64,000 bases of DNA from Aplectana chamaeleonis (GCA_029168955.1 JAPDOI010000186.1:930001-994000); one strand, 5' to 3'; counted from the first letter of the stretch, positions 46,001 to 56,715 are shown. Numbers and translations: made by a program. Notes: a model not told the origin generated them from the sequence alone.

Positions 46001-48547
46001 GAGCCACATAACACGTAACGCCATCTTCAATTCGGCGGGTTAAAAAGACAATTGATAATGGTCACGAATGATCACGGCGTAACAAGCTTATCACGTGCAC
46101 AGCCGGTATAAAAGGCGCCTCATCTCACTAGAGTCCTCATTCGGCAATCTAATGCCGGCGCTGGAAGGTGACTTCGAGTCACTCTCCGGAGGCCCGGATA
46201 TTTTTGACCGCTAAGGGGATATAGGTACCCCCACGGCTGGGGGGGGGGGCGATTTTCGCCGCGATCCGCGGGGAGGGTGCTCAGATACTCAGGGCGATGG
46301 CCGGCGAACCTCTATGCCGAAATCGACGGCCGGCGCCCCACATTTTGAGGGTGCCGGCCAGCGGCGAACCATGCTGCATGCGACGCGCACGCAGCGCGGA
46401 TATTGGTTTGCCCGCGAGCCACATAACACGTAACGCCATCTTCAATTCGGCCGGTTAAAAAGACAATTGATAATGGTCACGAATGATCACGGCGTAACAA
46501 GCTTATCACGTGCACAGCCTTTATAAAAGGCGCCTCATATCACTAGAGTCCTCAGTCGGCATTCTACTGCCGGCCCTGGTAGGTGACTTCAAGTCACTCT
46601 CCGGAGGCCAGCATATTTTTGACTGCTGAGGGGATAGGGATATCCCCACGGCTGGGGGGGGGGGTTTCGCCGCGATCCGCGGGGAGGGTGGTTCCTCACC
46701 GCAGACTGCGGCGCACCGAGGCGGGGCGTTTCTCCGCCGTGGGGCCGTGGTGACATGCTTGAGATAAGCAATAATACAAATAGTGATCGCGGGCCATCTG
46801 GTAAAGGTCGGCGGGCCGTCGACATACGGCTGGCCGGCGAACCAAAAGCGGGCGGCCGGAGGACGGAGACCGCGGGCCAGCTGGTAAAGGTTCACCGGCC
46901 GTCGTCCTGGAAACCTGAGTCAGACAGGGAGTAAGGTAATGTTCACAATAAATATCGTGTTCGAGTTCGATTCAAAAATGGTGCTGTTTGGTCGTGAGTT
47001 AACGGATAGAGAAAAAACAGCGGTAAAGGGCTAACGTAAGCAACGTAAAACGCAAGTGCAACGTACGCACAAGCTCAGGGCGCGAACGAATTTGCACGCC
47101 CTGCTAGCTTCCGCAAGAACGCGCTAATGTCAAAATGTGCGCGAATCGATCAGGCTGGATGTGGCAGAGTTCTTTGGCAATTCACAGTCGAAAACGTCAG
47201 CGGCGCCGCAAGCTCGTTAGGAGTACGAGTATGGAACTTCAGGAAACCGTTCTGCTCCTGAACAGATCATACTTATAGATCAAACGTGTTCAGACAGGTA
47301 ATTGAAGCTAAACATGTTTTGTCACTTCAACAGGCATGTTTTAACGTTAGGACCCGATCGGTTCCTCGAAGCTCTATACCCCTATTCGCTCGCTAGAATT
47401 GGGGGCGGGGCAGGCCGAGCAGGCGTACCGTGCTAACGAAATCTTTACTTCGCCGCCGTTCTTATCGAGTTCTGGCCCCTTTTCCCTGCTTTCTTGGAAC
47501 CTATGTCGTCCAGCATCTGCCAGCGTAGTGTTTCACGCTTAAAACTCGAAAACAAAAATTTCATCGTGAGAGCTGCCTTTAATCACTCCAGCAAGCGGCG
47601 CAGTTACAATATGTGGGATGCGTACCTAACCCTAAAAACCTACTCACTTTCGCTCGCCTCTCCCTGTTCTAGCCGGAGTGAAGGTGACAAGACCGAGTTC
47701 CTCCAGTTTCTAAAATCGATGCCTTGTTCAGTCTCGCCTAGCAGTCAGCAGCTGTAGTAGCTCTCACCGCTAGTAAGTGCACGTGAACAGCGTTGAAATT
47801 GTGTGAGTTATTGTAAACCACAGGGAGGAAAGCGACGACGTCGAAATCTCTGACAAGCAACCATCTGATAACTGCCATCAGTCCAGCGCAATTCACTGCT
47901 CTGGAATGGGATCTATAGGTCAACTATGTAAACTGTTAGGTACAGAAAGTTGACTAGGCAACTCACTCTCTACCCGTGCCACAAGCGCTTCTTCCAATAT
48001 TGCAGCCATCGATCACCATAAGTCTCGGCAGCCAGTCTGAGCCGGGTTTAACGAAACAAGCCTCCTCGCACATGATGGCTGCAAAGTCATCGTTCAGACT
48101 AGTGTTGAGATCCGTCTGAACTGCCGCAATGACTGTAAACGCACAGCTCGAGCAAGAGCATCAGACGTGAAGAGGGGCAGCAGCAAATACGAAAACTGAG
48201 ACACACTCGCACTGCCAGGGACTTTTATACGATCTGAAAGCAACAATCTGCGTCTGATAATATGACACTTTGTCTGATGTTTACTCGTTTCATTTGCTTC
48301 CACCCACGATGAGACTGGCTGTGAATGAAAGCATGAGGTTTCATTCCTGAAAGTCGGGGACAGATTCATAGACGCTGCTTAGGTGGTTTTGAACAGCAGT
48401 TTTGGTCTATGTAACTCACATAAACATCACCGCTCGTAGGGCTCAGAAGGGAAGTGTTTTTATTGGTAAATGCATCTCCGAAAGCGACTAGTATTGTAAG
48501 TATCTCTTGAGCCTCAATAGTGAAACTGCGCAGTATCCCACTCGGAG
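43028..48547 (-). CDS. NYN-domain ribonuclease, N4BP1/KHNYN/Regnase type, with CUE/UBA-like C-terminus
   Basis: Exons with matching phases: 48132-47967 (RLMVIDGCNIGRSACG), 47900-47768 (MAVIRWLLVRDFDVVAFLPV), 47709-47648 (KLEELGLVTFTPARTGRGER), 45394-45284 (FINYDDLYVTTLAARHGGCV, SGDKFKDIL), 45231 to about 45101 (EFHQVILNRTLDIKFRFLPH), 45057-44981, 44726-44589, 44521-44443, 43785-43028. Known family acidic residues are present: Asp in VIDGCN, YDD, and both Asp of SGDKFKD. The NYN/PIN fold cuts single-stranded RNA using metal ions. After it come Glu/Asp/Ser-rich segments and a final CUE/UBA-like helix bundle (VLSSIFPADIVQQVL), as in N4BP1-type proteins. A likely earlier exon is 48547-48420; its link to 48132 is unresolved. 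The 2.25-kb intron 45395-47647 holds the tandem promoter-like repeat; two MITEs sit in other introns. Confidence 0.85.
44093..44283. repeat. MITE with ~52-bp inverted arms inside an NYN-gene intron
   Basis: GGAGTCCACCAAGAGTGTCT ... GAAGCGGTCGACTGG pairs with CCAGCCGACCGCTTTT ... CTCTTTGTGGACTCC. Located in the intron between exons 44521-44443 and 43785-43028. Confidence 0.88.
44822..44962. repeat. MITE, AAATACCGTGCGG family, inside an NYN-gene intron
   Basis: 141 bp; ends AAATACCGTGCGGC and ACCGCACGGTATTT. It nearly fills the intron 44727-44980 and its end lies 12 bp from the GTTGGT donor at 44980. Confidence 0.9.
45488..46690 (+). repeat. Three tandem ~415-bp TATA-box modules in an intron
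   Basis: Units begin at about 45488 (shorter), 45864 and 46279, with about 97% identity. Each reads ACTCAGGGCGACGGCCGGCG ... CGTGCACAGCCGGTATAAAA ... GAGTCCTCATTCGGCAATCT ... GTGACTTCGAGTCACTCTCC ... CCCCCACGGCTGGGGGG ... GATCCGCGGGGAGGGTG. Only the last unit continues into GGTTCCTCACCGCAGACTGC, the 3' extension also seen at 14.7-15.0 kb. It lies antisense to the NYN gene. Confidence 0.92.
45694..45706 (+). promoter_or_regulatory. TATA box, unit 1
   Basis: GGTATAAAAGGCG, a strong Pol II TATA box, upstream of the conserved CTCATCTCACTAGAG block. Equivalent sites are at about 46109 and 46522; the third reads TTTATAAAAGG. Confidence 0.6.
47080..47580 (+). repeat. Dispersed repeat, partner of 2084-2400 (intronic at its left part)
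   Basis: Two blocks, 47080-47220 and 47457-47580, match the reverse complement of 2084-2400. It lies in the large NYN-gene intron and ends with GAGAGCTGCCTTTAA, a variant of the TTCACGAT/TTTAA end family. Confidence 0.6.
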
Positions 48548-48559
48548 CTGCAGGATCCA

Positions 48560-49300
48560 GGAAGTTTCAAGCGTTTTTCATGTTTGGCGAGAGGGCAAGG
48601 GTACCCACCAGGCATTTTTTCGCGTTTCCAAAAATTTTCTAAGGTTTACAGCAGGTTACGGCAGGTTAAATGTCATTAACGGGCGGGAACCTACCTTAGC
48701 CTATCCAAAATTTACAAATGGACATTCAATTCGTATTCAGCACCCCGAATAAACCCCACATGGAAATTGTGTCAATTATGCGACTTTGACCGAACTACCG
48801 TATTCCCACCGTAATCTACCGTGACTTGGCGAGAATCGATAAATGGCCTTTAGGTTCGTGTTCAGCACTCAAAATAACTCCTAGAGAAAGACTTTGAGCC
48901 ATGTCTATCAAAGCATTCCGGAAATCGTCAAAAGTCGCGTTTTGTCCATATTTGCCCCCGATTGGAGCCTTTGAACAAATTAAGTGGAAAACTTTGAAAA
49001 ATGGACAGATAAACCTCGAATTCATGATATGCACACCAAATAACTTCCATGCAAAAGTTTTACGCTAAATCTAAAGAGAAAAGGTTGAAACGCTTTAAGA
49101 TCCCCCTAAATTGCTAGAAGAAATGGTCAACAAACACTTTGTACAGGTCCAAAGCGCGATCATTCTAAACAAAGTTCGAAAAATATGCTTTCAGCAAAAC
49201 TTTGTCCAGGGTGACTACTTTGGGCGCTTAACACGATTATGAGGTCTGTTTCCAGATTTTTGAAAAATCACTACTCGGTCTGGAAGGTACAGAAGCATAA
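48560..49300. repeat. Degenerate tandem units related to 26.08-26.56 kb
   Basis: Three or four imprecise units carry TTCGTGTTCAGCACYCnnAATAA and TTTGACGATTTCCGGAAT-type blocks at about 48725, 48850, 49010 and 49215. No gene. Confidence 0.45.
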
Positions 49301-50568
49301 AAAACGACCGCTTTAATCTTGTAACTTCTTCGAACCTGCAGCTCGGGGCGAGATTTTACATAGTTTTACTACGGATGCCCAGGAGGCACTAACAATACAA
49401 GTCGTTTTTGCAGATGCGTTTACAGCCATAGACACTTTCCTTGTTTGTTAAAGACAGCAGACACGCTCGACAAAGTTGTTGAGTTAACTACGTTGCTTGG
49501 GTCTTATGGCCCCTAATAGAACGCTCACGCCGTTAGAAGCCTCAAAAACGAGTCAAAGCTACTGCATTTGAGCAGTGCGAATCGAAAAATTTCGTGAGTC
49601 CCGCATATGAGCTTCCCCAACCCCGCCCCCTCAATATACGAATACGGTCACTTCGGTTGGTTTTTGAAGCTTCCAACGAGGTGAGCGTTCTTGTACAGGT
49701 TGTAAGAGTCTAACGGCTTTGCTCTCTCAACCGTGCCGTCGTTAATATCCGCTATTTCAACCGTCATAACTCGTCCCCTTTTACCCCATAACAACAACAG
49801 CCGTTTTTCCCGTATTAGCATGCAGTTTTCGCCGGTTTTCGTTAGTTTCCCATAATACCAGCTCCAGACCCTCGATTTACCATTTCATAAAATCGATACC
49901 ATTTTTGAGCGTGTCTGCTGCCTTTAAAAGAGGCGCTAGGACGCGTTTTCGTTTTTTTTTGCGTCCTTTCTCAATGACTTTCTTTAAAGCCAGCATTTTC
50001 CAGATTTGGAAAGTTATTAAAGGTCTACGTGAGGAGGGCTGGCTAACAATATCCATTTGTAGTGCCTGCTAGAGTTCATTTCCTAGTGCAAAAGTTCGGA
50101 ACGTGATCTCCAAATCGTTACACCTTACCTTACCACTTACCATCCCATTAGCTGACGGCCTGCCGAGGTTGACCTCTGTAGTGTAGAAATAGAACTTGAT
50201 TGTAGAGGCTTAGAAGTAGATACAAAACCCACAAATGCTTATCGAGCAGATGCTGCTCCGCCTCTATGGACCACTCTGGCGGATAGTCTCCTCTCCCGAC
50301 TCGTCCTGGGCACGCGGCTGGCGGTGGCCTCACCCCCTTTCCCCAACTCCCTCCGTTTACCAATGTCTATTCGTAAGTACCTTTTCTTCCTTTTCCATTG
50401 ACCTTCTAAATTAGCTTTTACAAGTAGTAGAAATGTAGCAGTATTTGCCGATTCCATTTATGTTTTTGTTATACCCAGTAAGGCTATTTTATTCATTGAT
50501 GTTCTGTTCCGAGGCAAGATCTAGGAAATTGAGTACTACCATGAATTCAGGTTGTATTAGAGTGAAGG
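49301..50568. other. Spacer; right part may be the 3' UTR of the element at 50569
   Basis: 49300-50140 has no supported feature. 50150-50460 has higher GC and could be trailer of the minus-strand retroelement fragment, but I cannot confirm it. Confidence 0.35.
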
Positions 50569-50994
50569 CTAACGATACAGTGAGTGACTAGAACGGGTGG
50601 AAGGATACACGTTTTCCAGGGCCCGGAGAACGTTTATTACACCTCGAAGCCAGTACGCCGCTGTGGGTGCCATGGAGAGATGTGCATCACGAACTGATGC
50701 CTTCCACACAAAGCGATCCAATGCCATTAGTCTCGCATCAGCCATAGACAGTATGCGTGTTGCCAAATCGTCTTCGACTTGCTTGATCCAAGTTTTTGTG
50801 GGAGCCGATCGCTGCACTTTCCATTCCACCGGTCGTTGCCTGAAGAGCAACAAGTGATGCAGGCGTTCTGTTGGCATGCAGCAAGCATGACCAAAACAAC
50901 GCAACCTACGCTTCCTGACTTCGCTTTCAATTGTGGGTTGGTTCTCGCAGAGTAATCGGATGTTCTCATTCGTAACACGGTCGCGTAGAGACAA
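50569..50994 (-). pseudogene. C-terminal fragment of an older R4/RTE-like reverse transcriptase
   Basis: 142 codons: LGLSLRDRVTNENIRLLCEN, RRLRCFGHACCMPTERL, PTKTWIKQVEDDLA, then a downstream tail. This block follows the reverse transcriptase core in R4/RTE-like LINEs. Same strand and presumably the same element as the fragments at 52116-52335 and 55588-55665. Confidence 0.75.
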
Positions 50995-51004
50995 GCCCAG
51001 GACT

Positions 51005-52115
51005 CAATTCAATTCAATTCAATAGCTCTATTTTTCAATAAAGAAACATACGGAATGTATGTGAGGGAGGTTAACTACGAGATCCTGAGTACGCAGCCAA
51101 CAGAACAACGAAAAAAAAGAAGAAAAAAAAACTGAAATACTCGTACAATCGGAGCACCCTGTGCTTGAAGCTCTAACAGAAAGAGCGGTCATCTGTCCGT
51201 TGCAATGACCTGAGATTGATGTGGGACAGCCTGCTTTTAAAAATTGGAAAACTTCTGGCATCAACGATTTCCGGAGGTAGTTTGTTCCAAATTGGGATAA
51301 CACTAAAAACGAACGGATGCAGCACACTAGATTTCGATATGAATTTACATTCGAGCTGAAAAGCGTGCTGGCGGGAGCGAGTACAGCGGCGGGTGAACGC
51401 GAAAACGCTTTCAAATGGGATGTCGTAGAGACCTTTAACGATTTTGTAACATAAATGTAAGTCGAACTCAGTTTTTCGATATTGTAAGGTTTCGATTCCC
51501 AATATTTCAAGCCTTTTCATGCAGTCTGGCACGTCTCGCATAGGGAATGCCTTCACGAAAACGCGTTTTGAGTACCGCCTTTGCACGTTTTCAACGACTC
51601 CATCATCCTCAACAGAAGATGGTGACCAGACCTGCGTGCAGTATTCCAAGAGCGGTCGGCAGTAGACAATGTATGCTTTCCTGTAATGTTCGAGACATGG
51701 GTGTTGCAGAGCTATCAGGATGCAATTTGTCACACGAGAAGCTTTCTTGGAGATTTCCTTGCAGTGGGAATCCCACTTCAGGTCGGTGCTGATAAGCACA
51801 CCAAAATCACTGACAGTCTCGCGCACGGGGAGCACAACATCATTTAGGCGTAAAAAGCACTCATGTTGGAAATTGATGTGAAATGAGCTGCATTTTTCCT
51901 CAAATAGCTTCAACTGCCATAGCTTGGGCCAATCAGCAAGCCGGTTCAGGTCACACTGAAGCTCGTGGAAATCGATAGCGGCGTTGCGAAGAGGGCGATA
52001 TATCTTGAGATCATCAGCGAAAAGTTTGCATGTGCTCGACAATTCATCAGAGATGTCGTTCACATAAATGAGGAAAAGCAAAGGACCCAGAACGCTACCC
52101 TGAGGGCTGATACAA
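51005..52115 (-). mobile_element. CR1-type LINE, strongly 5'-truncated, with (TTGAA)n tail
   Basis: Begins inside the reverse transcriptase at motif B and ends in a TTGAATTGAATTGAATTGAG tail at 51005-51024. It replaces the middle of the older R4/RTE-like element: motif A of that element (FRAAFDSV) lies just upstream and its C-terminus just downstream. Confidence 0.8.
51173..52114 (-). CDS. CR1-type reverse transcriptase fragment, open
   Basis: About 310 codons without a stop: ISPQGSVLGPLLFLIYVNDI (motif B), FADDLKIYRP (catalytic motif C), KLFEEKCSSF, LGVLIS-like GVLISTDLKWDSHC, YRKAYIVYCRPLLEYCTQVW and a C-terminal VIPIWNKLPPEIVDARS, the usual CR1/L2-type ending. It lacks endonuclease and motif A, so it is inactive in isolation. 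Confidence 0.85.
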   Translation of the reverse strand, partial: CISPQGSVLGPLLFLIYVNDISDELSSTCKLFADDLKIYRPLRNAAIDFHELQCDLNRLADWPKLWQLKLFEEKCSSFHINFQHECFLRLNDVVLPVRETVSDFGVLISTDLKWDSHCKEISKKASRVTNCILIALQHPCLEHYRKAYIVYCRPLLEYCTQVWSPSSVEDDGVVENVQRRYSKRVFVKAFPMRDVPDCMKRLEILGIETLQYRKTEFDLHLCYKIVKGLYDIPFESVFAFTRRCTRSRQHAFQLECKFISKSSVLHPFVFSVIPIWNKLPPEIVDARSFPIFKSRLSHINLRSLQRTDDRSFC

Positions 52116-52335
52116 AGCCGATCACTAGACGCTGTCGAATGCTGCGCGAAAATCGATGAAGAAATAACCGTGCGCTTGGCGCATCGTATGCGCTCCTCAG
52201 AAATATGCTTGATGGTAAAAATTTGATCACAGCATCCACGACCAGGGCAGATGCCTGCTTGCTCTTCTCTGGCTACAGTTTCTCGGTGCTGTCGAAGACG
52301 CAGCTACAGAATTTTAGTGAATATTTTGCCAGTGA
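52116..52335 (-). pseudogene. Older R4/RTE-like element, reverse transcriptase middle fragment
   Basis: Minus-strand reading: EEQAGICPGRGCCDQIF, KHISEERIRC, then after a one-base shift FIDFRAAFDSV (motif A). Its upstream continuation lies at 55588-55665, on the far side of the RTE-B insertion. Confidence 0.8.
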
Positions 52336-55300
52336 CTGTACAGGGATCTACCTCCTCGTTGGTGTACGGTGGAAGCGTTCAGAGACCCTGTAGGTTTGCC
52401 TGGCAAGCCTTGGTGTGAACGACGAACAGATCCAAACTGTCTCCCCCTAGAATGTCAGCGTCAAGCCAGCGCTGAAGCGTTCATGGGGCTCATCCCACGC
52501 CTTTGCCCGGCTAAGGATGAGATCTAGGAGACGAATGCCTTTACGCATCGACATCCAATCAGCTGCCCCAGTCCTCCACAAACCGCGCCCAGCCGTCTAC
52601 GACGTTGGAAGGTATGGCAACCGGTGAGGGGCGATCAAATCTCGGAGTACGAAGGACGTTTTATGGAAACGGACAAACTGGACCGGACAAACACAGGCAT
52701 CACGACTGTGTACGATTTTGCTCTTTCAACTCCCGAACTCTTTCAACTGAAGCGGATCAGGACGTCTTTTTGAGAGCTGCGGAGCGAATACTTTACGATG
52801 TTATAGCAGTACAGGAGACAAAGACGAACAAAGATTCGTGCAGAAATTGAAAGATGGAAGATTGTTGATTTTCGGAAAAAAAGTGGAGCGACGGAAAGTT
52901 GGCGGTGTTGGCTTCTTACTCAACAGCACCATAGCACACACTATGGATTCGCACTTCATCTACTCCCCGCGCCTGGCCGTTTTACGACTCAAGCCCAAAG
53001 CACATCCAGCAATCTCTATCATCAACGCATATGCACCAACATCAGCTGCTGCGTATTATGAGCTCGATGAGTTCTACGGACAACTCGAGGATGTAGTAGC
53101 TAAAGAAAGAGGCTTTTACAAGATTTGTCTGGGCGACTTCAATGCTGTCCTCGGAAGAGCAGTAGATGGAGAAGGAAGAATCGGATCGTATGGAGGCAAC
53201 ATCACAAACGATAACGGTTCTCGCCTGGCAGACTTTTTGTGTAGCGCACGTATGTTCCACGGTAATTCGTTTACAAGAAGCCCAAAAGTCGAAGATGGAC
53301 CTGGAAGTCACCGAACGGAACGACGACCAATGAGATTGACCATATTCTCGTTAATCGGCGATGGGCGCTCCTAGACGTCGGCACTGTCCCATCATTCGTG
53401 ACAGGCTCTGACCAAAGAATGCTTCGTGCAAAGCTTCGACTTCACAACAACTTTACGAGGAAACATCTTAGTCAGAGATTTTGTAGCAAAGTCCGAACCG
53501 TGGATTCAGAAGTGATGCAGCGCAGTGTAGCCGATATGCAATGGAATGTTTTTGATGATCCCACAGACGATTACGAGGACCTGTGTCGCAAGATAAAGGA
53601 CGCCGAAATAAATTCATTGGTTGGAGCAGTGGAACCAATTGAGAGGCTGCGCAAGGAGACTAAACTGTTGCTGGAAAAACGCCGCCTAGTACATCTCGAT
53701 CCGAACACCAGTCACTTGGAACGTGTTACGATCAGCAAAGTTTGCAGGGCTGAGGTATCGAGCGATTTGAAGCAATATCGAGCGCGGAAGTTGTTGGACA
53801 CCGTGAACCAGAGGAAAAGCATCAGGTTTTGTCGGAGAGAGCTGTCAGATCGCAGAGAACAATCGTCAGCACTTCGGGATTCCTCGGGTTGCATTTGCAC
53901 ATCCCGCGCTGGTTTGGAAAAAATTGTGGTGGATTTCTACAGCACTCTCTTCAACTCAACACTGTCCGTGCCGCGTAGCCTACTACCTGCAATAGCAGAT
54001 GACCCGCCTCCAATCCTTGAGGGTGAAGTTGCTTTTGCTGTCAAAGGGATGAAGGAAAACACAGCTACTGGACCAAATGGCATTACAACCGAGTCCCTCA
54101 GAGCGGGTGGTTCACCTTTATGGAAAGTTCTTGCGGAACACTTCTCCAGATACCTCGCGCAAGGATTGGTTCCCGCGCAGTGGAAATCGTCAAGAACGAT
54201 ACTCCTATTCAAAAAGGGTGATCGGGATGACATCAACAACTACAGGCCAATCGCTCTACTCTCAGTGCCGAACAAGGTCTTTACGAAGATTCTGCTGAAC
54301 AGGATAGAGAAGGCTCTGAACGACTTCCAGCCCAGAGAACAGGCAGGCTTCCGTAAGGGTTACTGCTGTCTTGATCACATTCAGGCGCTATCGCAAGTCA
54401 TTGAACGGACAAGGGAGTACCATCTACCTCTAGCGCTCGTCTTCGTGGACTATACCAAGGCATTCGATTCGGTTGAAGTCCCGGCTGTTCTTAACGCTCT
54501 CATCCACGCTGGTGTTGACGCCCAGTACATCAGAATATTGGAAGAGTGCAACAACGGAAGCAACACCATTATTCAACTATTCGAGAGGAAACTGAAGGTG
54601 TCGATTGGAAAGGGTGTCAGGCAGGGAGATACCATCTCGCCGAAGCTGTTCACGACCGCGTTACAAGACGCGATGCGCCAAATCGACTGGGACGGCAAAG
54701 GTATCCCCATAGACGGGTGCAGACTATCCAACTTGCGCTTCGCTGACGACATTGTGCTCCTGGGTTCGTCTTCCGCAGAAGTCGAAGGAATGCTTAACGA
54801 ACTGGACGCTGCAGGAAAAGCGATCGGCCTTACAATGAATCTGAGGAAAACCCAAGTGATGCGCAACCAGTAGTGTGACGACAGCCCCATTCGTCTCTCT
54901 GGCACTCCCCTACCCACTACGAACAGCTACGTCTATCTCGGAAGAGAGGTGAACATGCAAAACGACTTGTCTACGGAGATCGGACGGAGCCGACGAGCTG
55001 CCCGGCCTGCACTTGGATCGATAGTGGAAGTGACAGACAAATTGCGGGATGTGAAGACACGAGCACGTTTGTTGGACACCACGGTGCTACCTGCGTTGTG
55101 CTATGGAACCGAGACATGGGCGGAAACGAAGGCGACCACACAGGCCATAAGGACAGCTCACAGGGCCTTGGAACGCAGACTACTGAAGACTAATCGTCGT
55201 GCCCAGCGAGCTGGTGGCCTACGCAGTGCTGATCTTCGAAAGCAGTCGCAGCTAATAAACCCTCTTCTGTTCATGGCCCAGTCTAAACACCGATGGGCAG

Positions 55301-55573
55301 GACACGTGTTGCGCCGCATGGATGACCGATGTAGCCTCCGTGCAACAGTCTGGTTACCACGTGATTGCCGCCGGCCTCTAGGCCGTCCTCCCACAAGATG
55401 GAACTCTGTATTTTCAGGCAGAGTCAAGACGTTCTGCACCGAGCGAGGGCTTCCTGAAAATCACCATCACTGAATGTCCTTTGCTCGGGATCGGTCGAGC
55501 TGGTTGAGATGTGGTCCACACGGCGGCGACGCGCAGTGAAGATGGATCATCAAGGTATCAAGGTAAGGTAAGG
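52336..55573 (+). mobile_element. RTE-type retrotransposon, family B, with 14-bp target duplication
   Basis: TATTTTGCCAGTGA is present at 52322-52335 and again at 55574-55587. The 3' end has an RTE-like tail of short repeats (ATCAAGGTATCAAGGTAAGG). About 3.24 kb, so essentially full length. Confidence 0.92.
52605..55473 (+). pseudogene. RTE family B endonuclease-reverse transcriptase, two frameshifts and one stop
   Basis: Part 1, from about 52605: FCSFNSRTLSTEADQD and DVIAVQETKTNKD (endonuclease start). A one-base shift at about 52838 leads into GGVGFLLNSTIAH, INAYAPTS and CLGDFNAVLG. A second shift lies near 53288, after which the frame gives EIDHILVNRRW. Part 3, 53398-54873, is the reverse transcriptase: EQAGFRKGYCCLDHI, FVDYTKAFDSVEVP, KGVRQGDTISPKLF and FADDIVLLGS. 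TAG at 54871-54873 is an in-frame stop; the same frame continues to 55473 (YVYLGREVNMQ, LCYGTETWAETK, GHVLRRMDD, RPLGRPPTRW). Only three lesions, so fairly young. Different from family A. Confidence 0.92.
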
Positions 55574-55587
55574 TATTTTGCCAGTGA

Positions 55588-55665
55588 TGGACAGCAAGCT
55601 GTTACCGCGATAATTTTTGCATTGAGTTATGTCAAATCGTTATACTGTACACATAGTGCCGTGCA
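55588..55665 (-). pseudogene. Older R4/RTE-like element, upstream reverse transcriptase fragment
   Basis: Minus strand reads TQCKNYRGNSLLSITGKIF directly up to the RTE-B insertion point and continues TKIL on the other side (52335). This confirms that the two parts were contiguous before insertion. Confidence 0.8.
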
Positions 55666-56200
55666 GCCGCATACCGCAATTGCGTACTGTATGACACACT
55701 GAATTTCCATCTAAAACCTGCTCTGAATTTTCATCTAAAACCTGTTTCCGTTGAACTTGAACGCTGGCAATTATTACATCGTTAGATAGCCCTTCCCGCC
55801 AAGATCTTGAGTAATTTTGTCGAATTAGAAAATTTTTAAAAATTTCAGGGGGGAGTTGGTATATTAAGAACGCTAATGGCGCAAATATGTCGTGGCCGCG
55901 CTCTTTCTGACCCATACCTTCAAGAAGTATCATAGCGTATGACAATCTAACAAACCTTGGATTCGGTATTCTTTGGATTTTTCAAAACTCCCCGCGAATA
56001 GAGCGACGGTCTCTTCTCCTCCAGATCTCACCGATATTAGAGTGAAGAAAACGTGGAGGATCAGTTGTTCACGCCCTGTTTCCTGGTAAATTGTAAATTT
56101 TGAATGGAACGAAGCACATTGAGAGAATAAGTTATATCAGAGATAGCGATTGGAGTCTGTTAAGCGTTCAGTCTTCATTCACCTCAAGACATTGACAAAA
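55666..56200. other. Spacer without recognised gene
   Basis: No supported feature. AT-rich. Confidence 0.35.
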
Positions 56201-56715
56201 TGATTTGTCAGAATGGTATCTATCTGGGAACGTGATGAAGTGGCTTCCTTCTATTCGCGGAAATTGGAAACTCGCACTGGGCAGGTGCCCCTATATGTCG
56301 CGGATGCGACGGTGGCTGGGGGCGCACCGTGAGGCCCCGGCCTGTTTACCACTACGCCAACCGCTTGGGGGCGAGGCATGCCCGCGCCAGCCGCGGTGCC
56401 CCGCCCCCATTCCTCCGTGCTGCCTATATAAGGCGGCTGTCCTCGGTTCAGTGGTCTGCCCGGCGCCGGGTGGCGTTGGCCTACAGTACCCATTGGTACC
56501 GCACTGCTTCGGCAGTGATGGCCTACTGAGTGACCCCAGCAGCTTTGGCTGCTGATGAAGCCGGCATCTGGGCGCCAGCTCGGCCTAGACCGAGCAGCCT
56601 GGAGGTTGGCGAAGGCCCAATGGCTTCTGGCATTAGTCACCGCTAGGGATGTGTGGTTGACTAGTGGGAGAGGCGCGATACTACGCCACCACGTTATACG
56701 CAATCTATATTACGC
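56201..56715 (+). promoter_or_regulatory. GC-rich module with TATATAAGG
   Basis: A CTATATAAGGCGGCTGTCCT box at about 56423 is followed by CCGGCGCCGG, the hairpin GCACTGCTTCGGCAGTG and CAGCTTTGGCTGCTG. Architecture (TATA box, then a GC-rich structured leader) recalls the 415-bp modules, but the sequence is different. No coding sequence attached. Confidence 0.35.

Noticed and set aside
45488..46690. LTR pair or retrozyme (hammerhead) tandem
   Set aside because: No TG...CA ends, primer-binding site or gag/pol nearby, and no CTGANGA plus GAAA hammerhead core in the unit on either strand.
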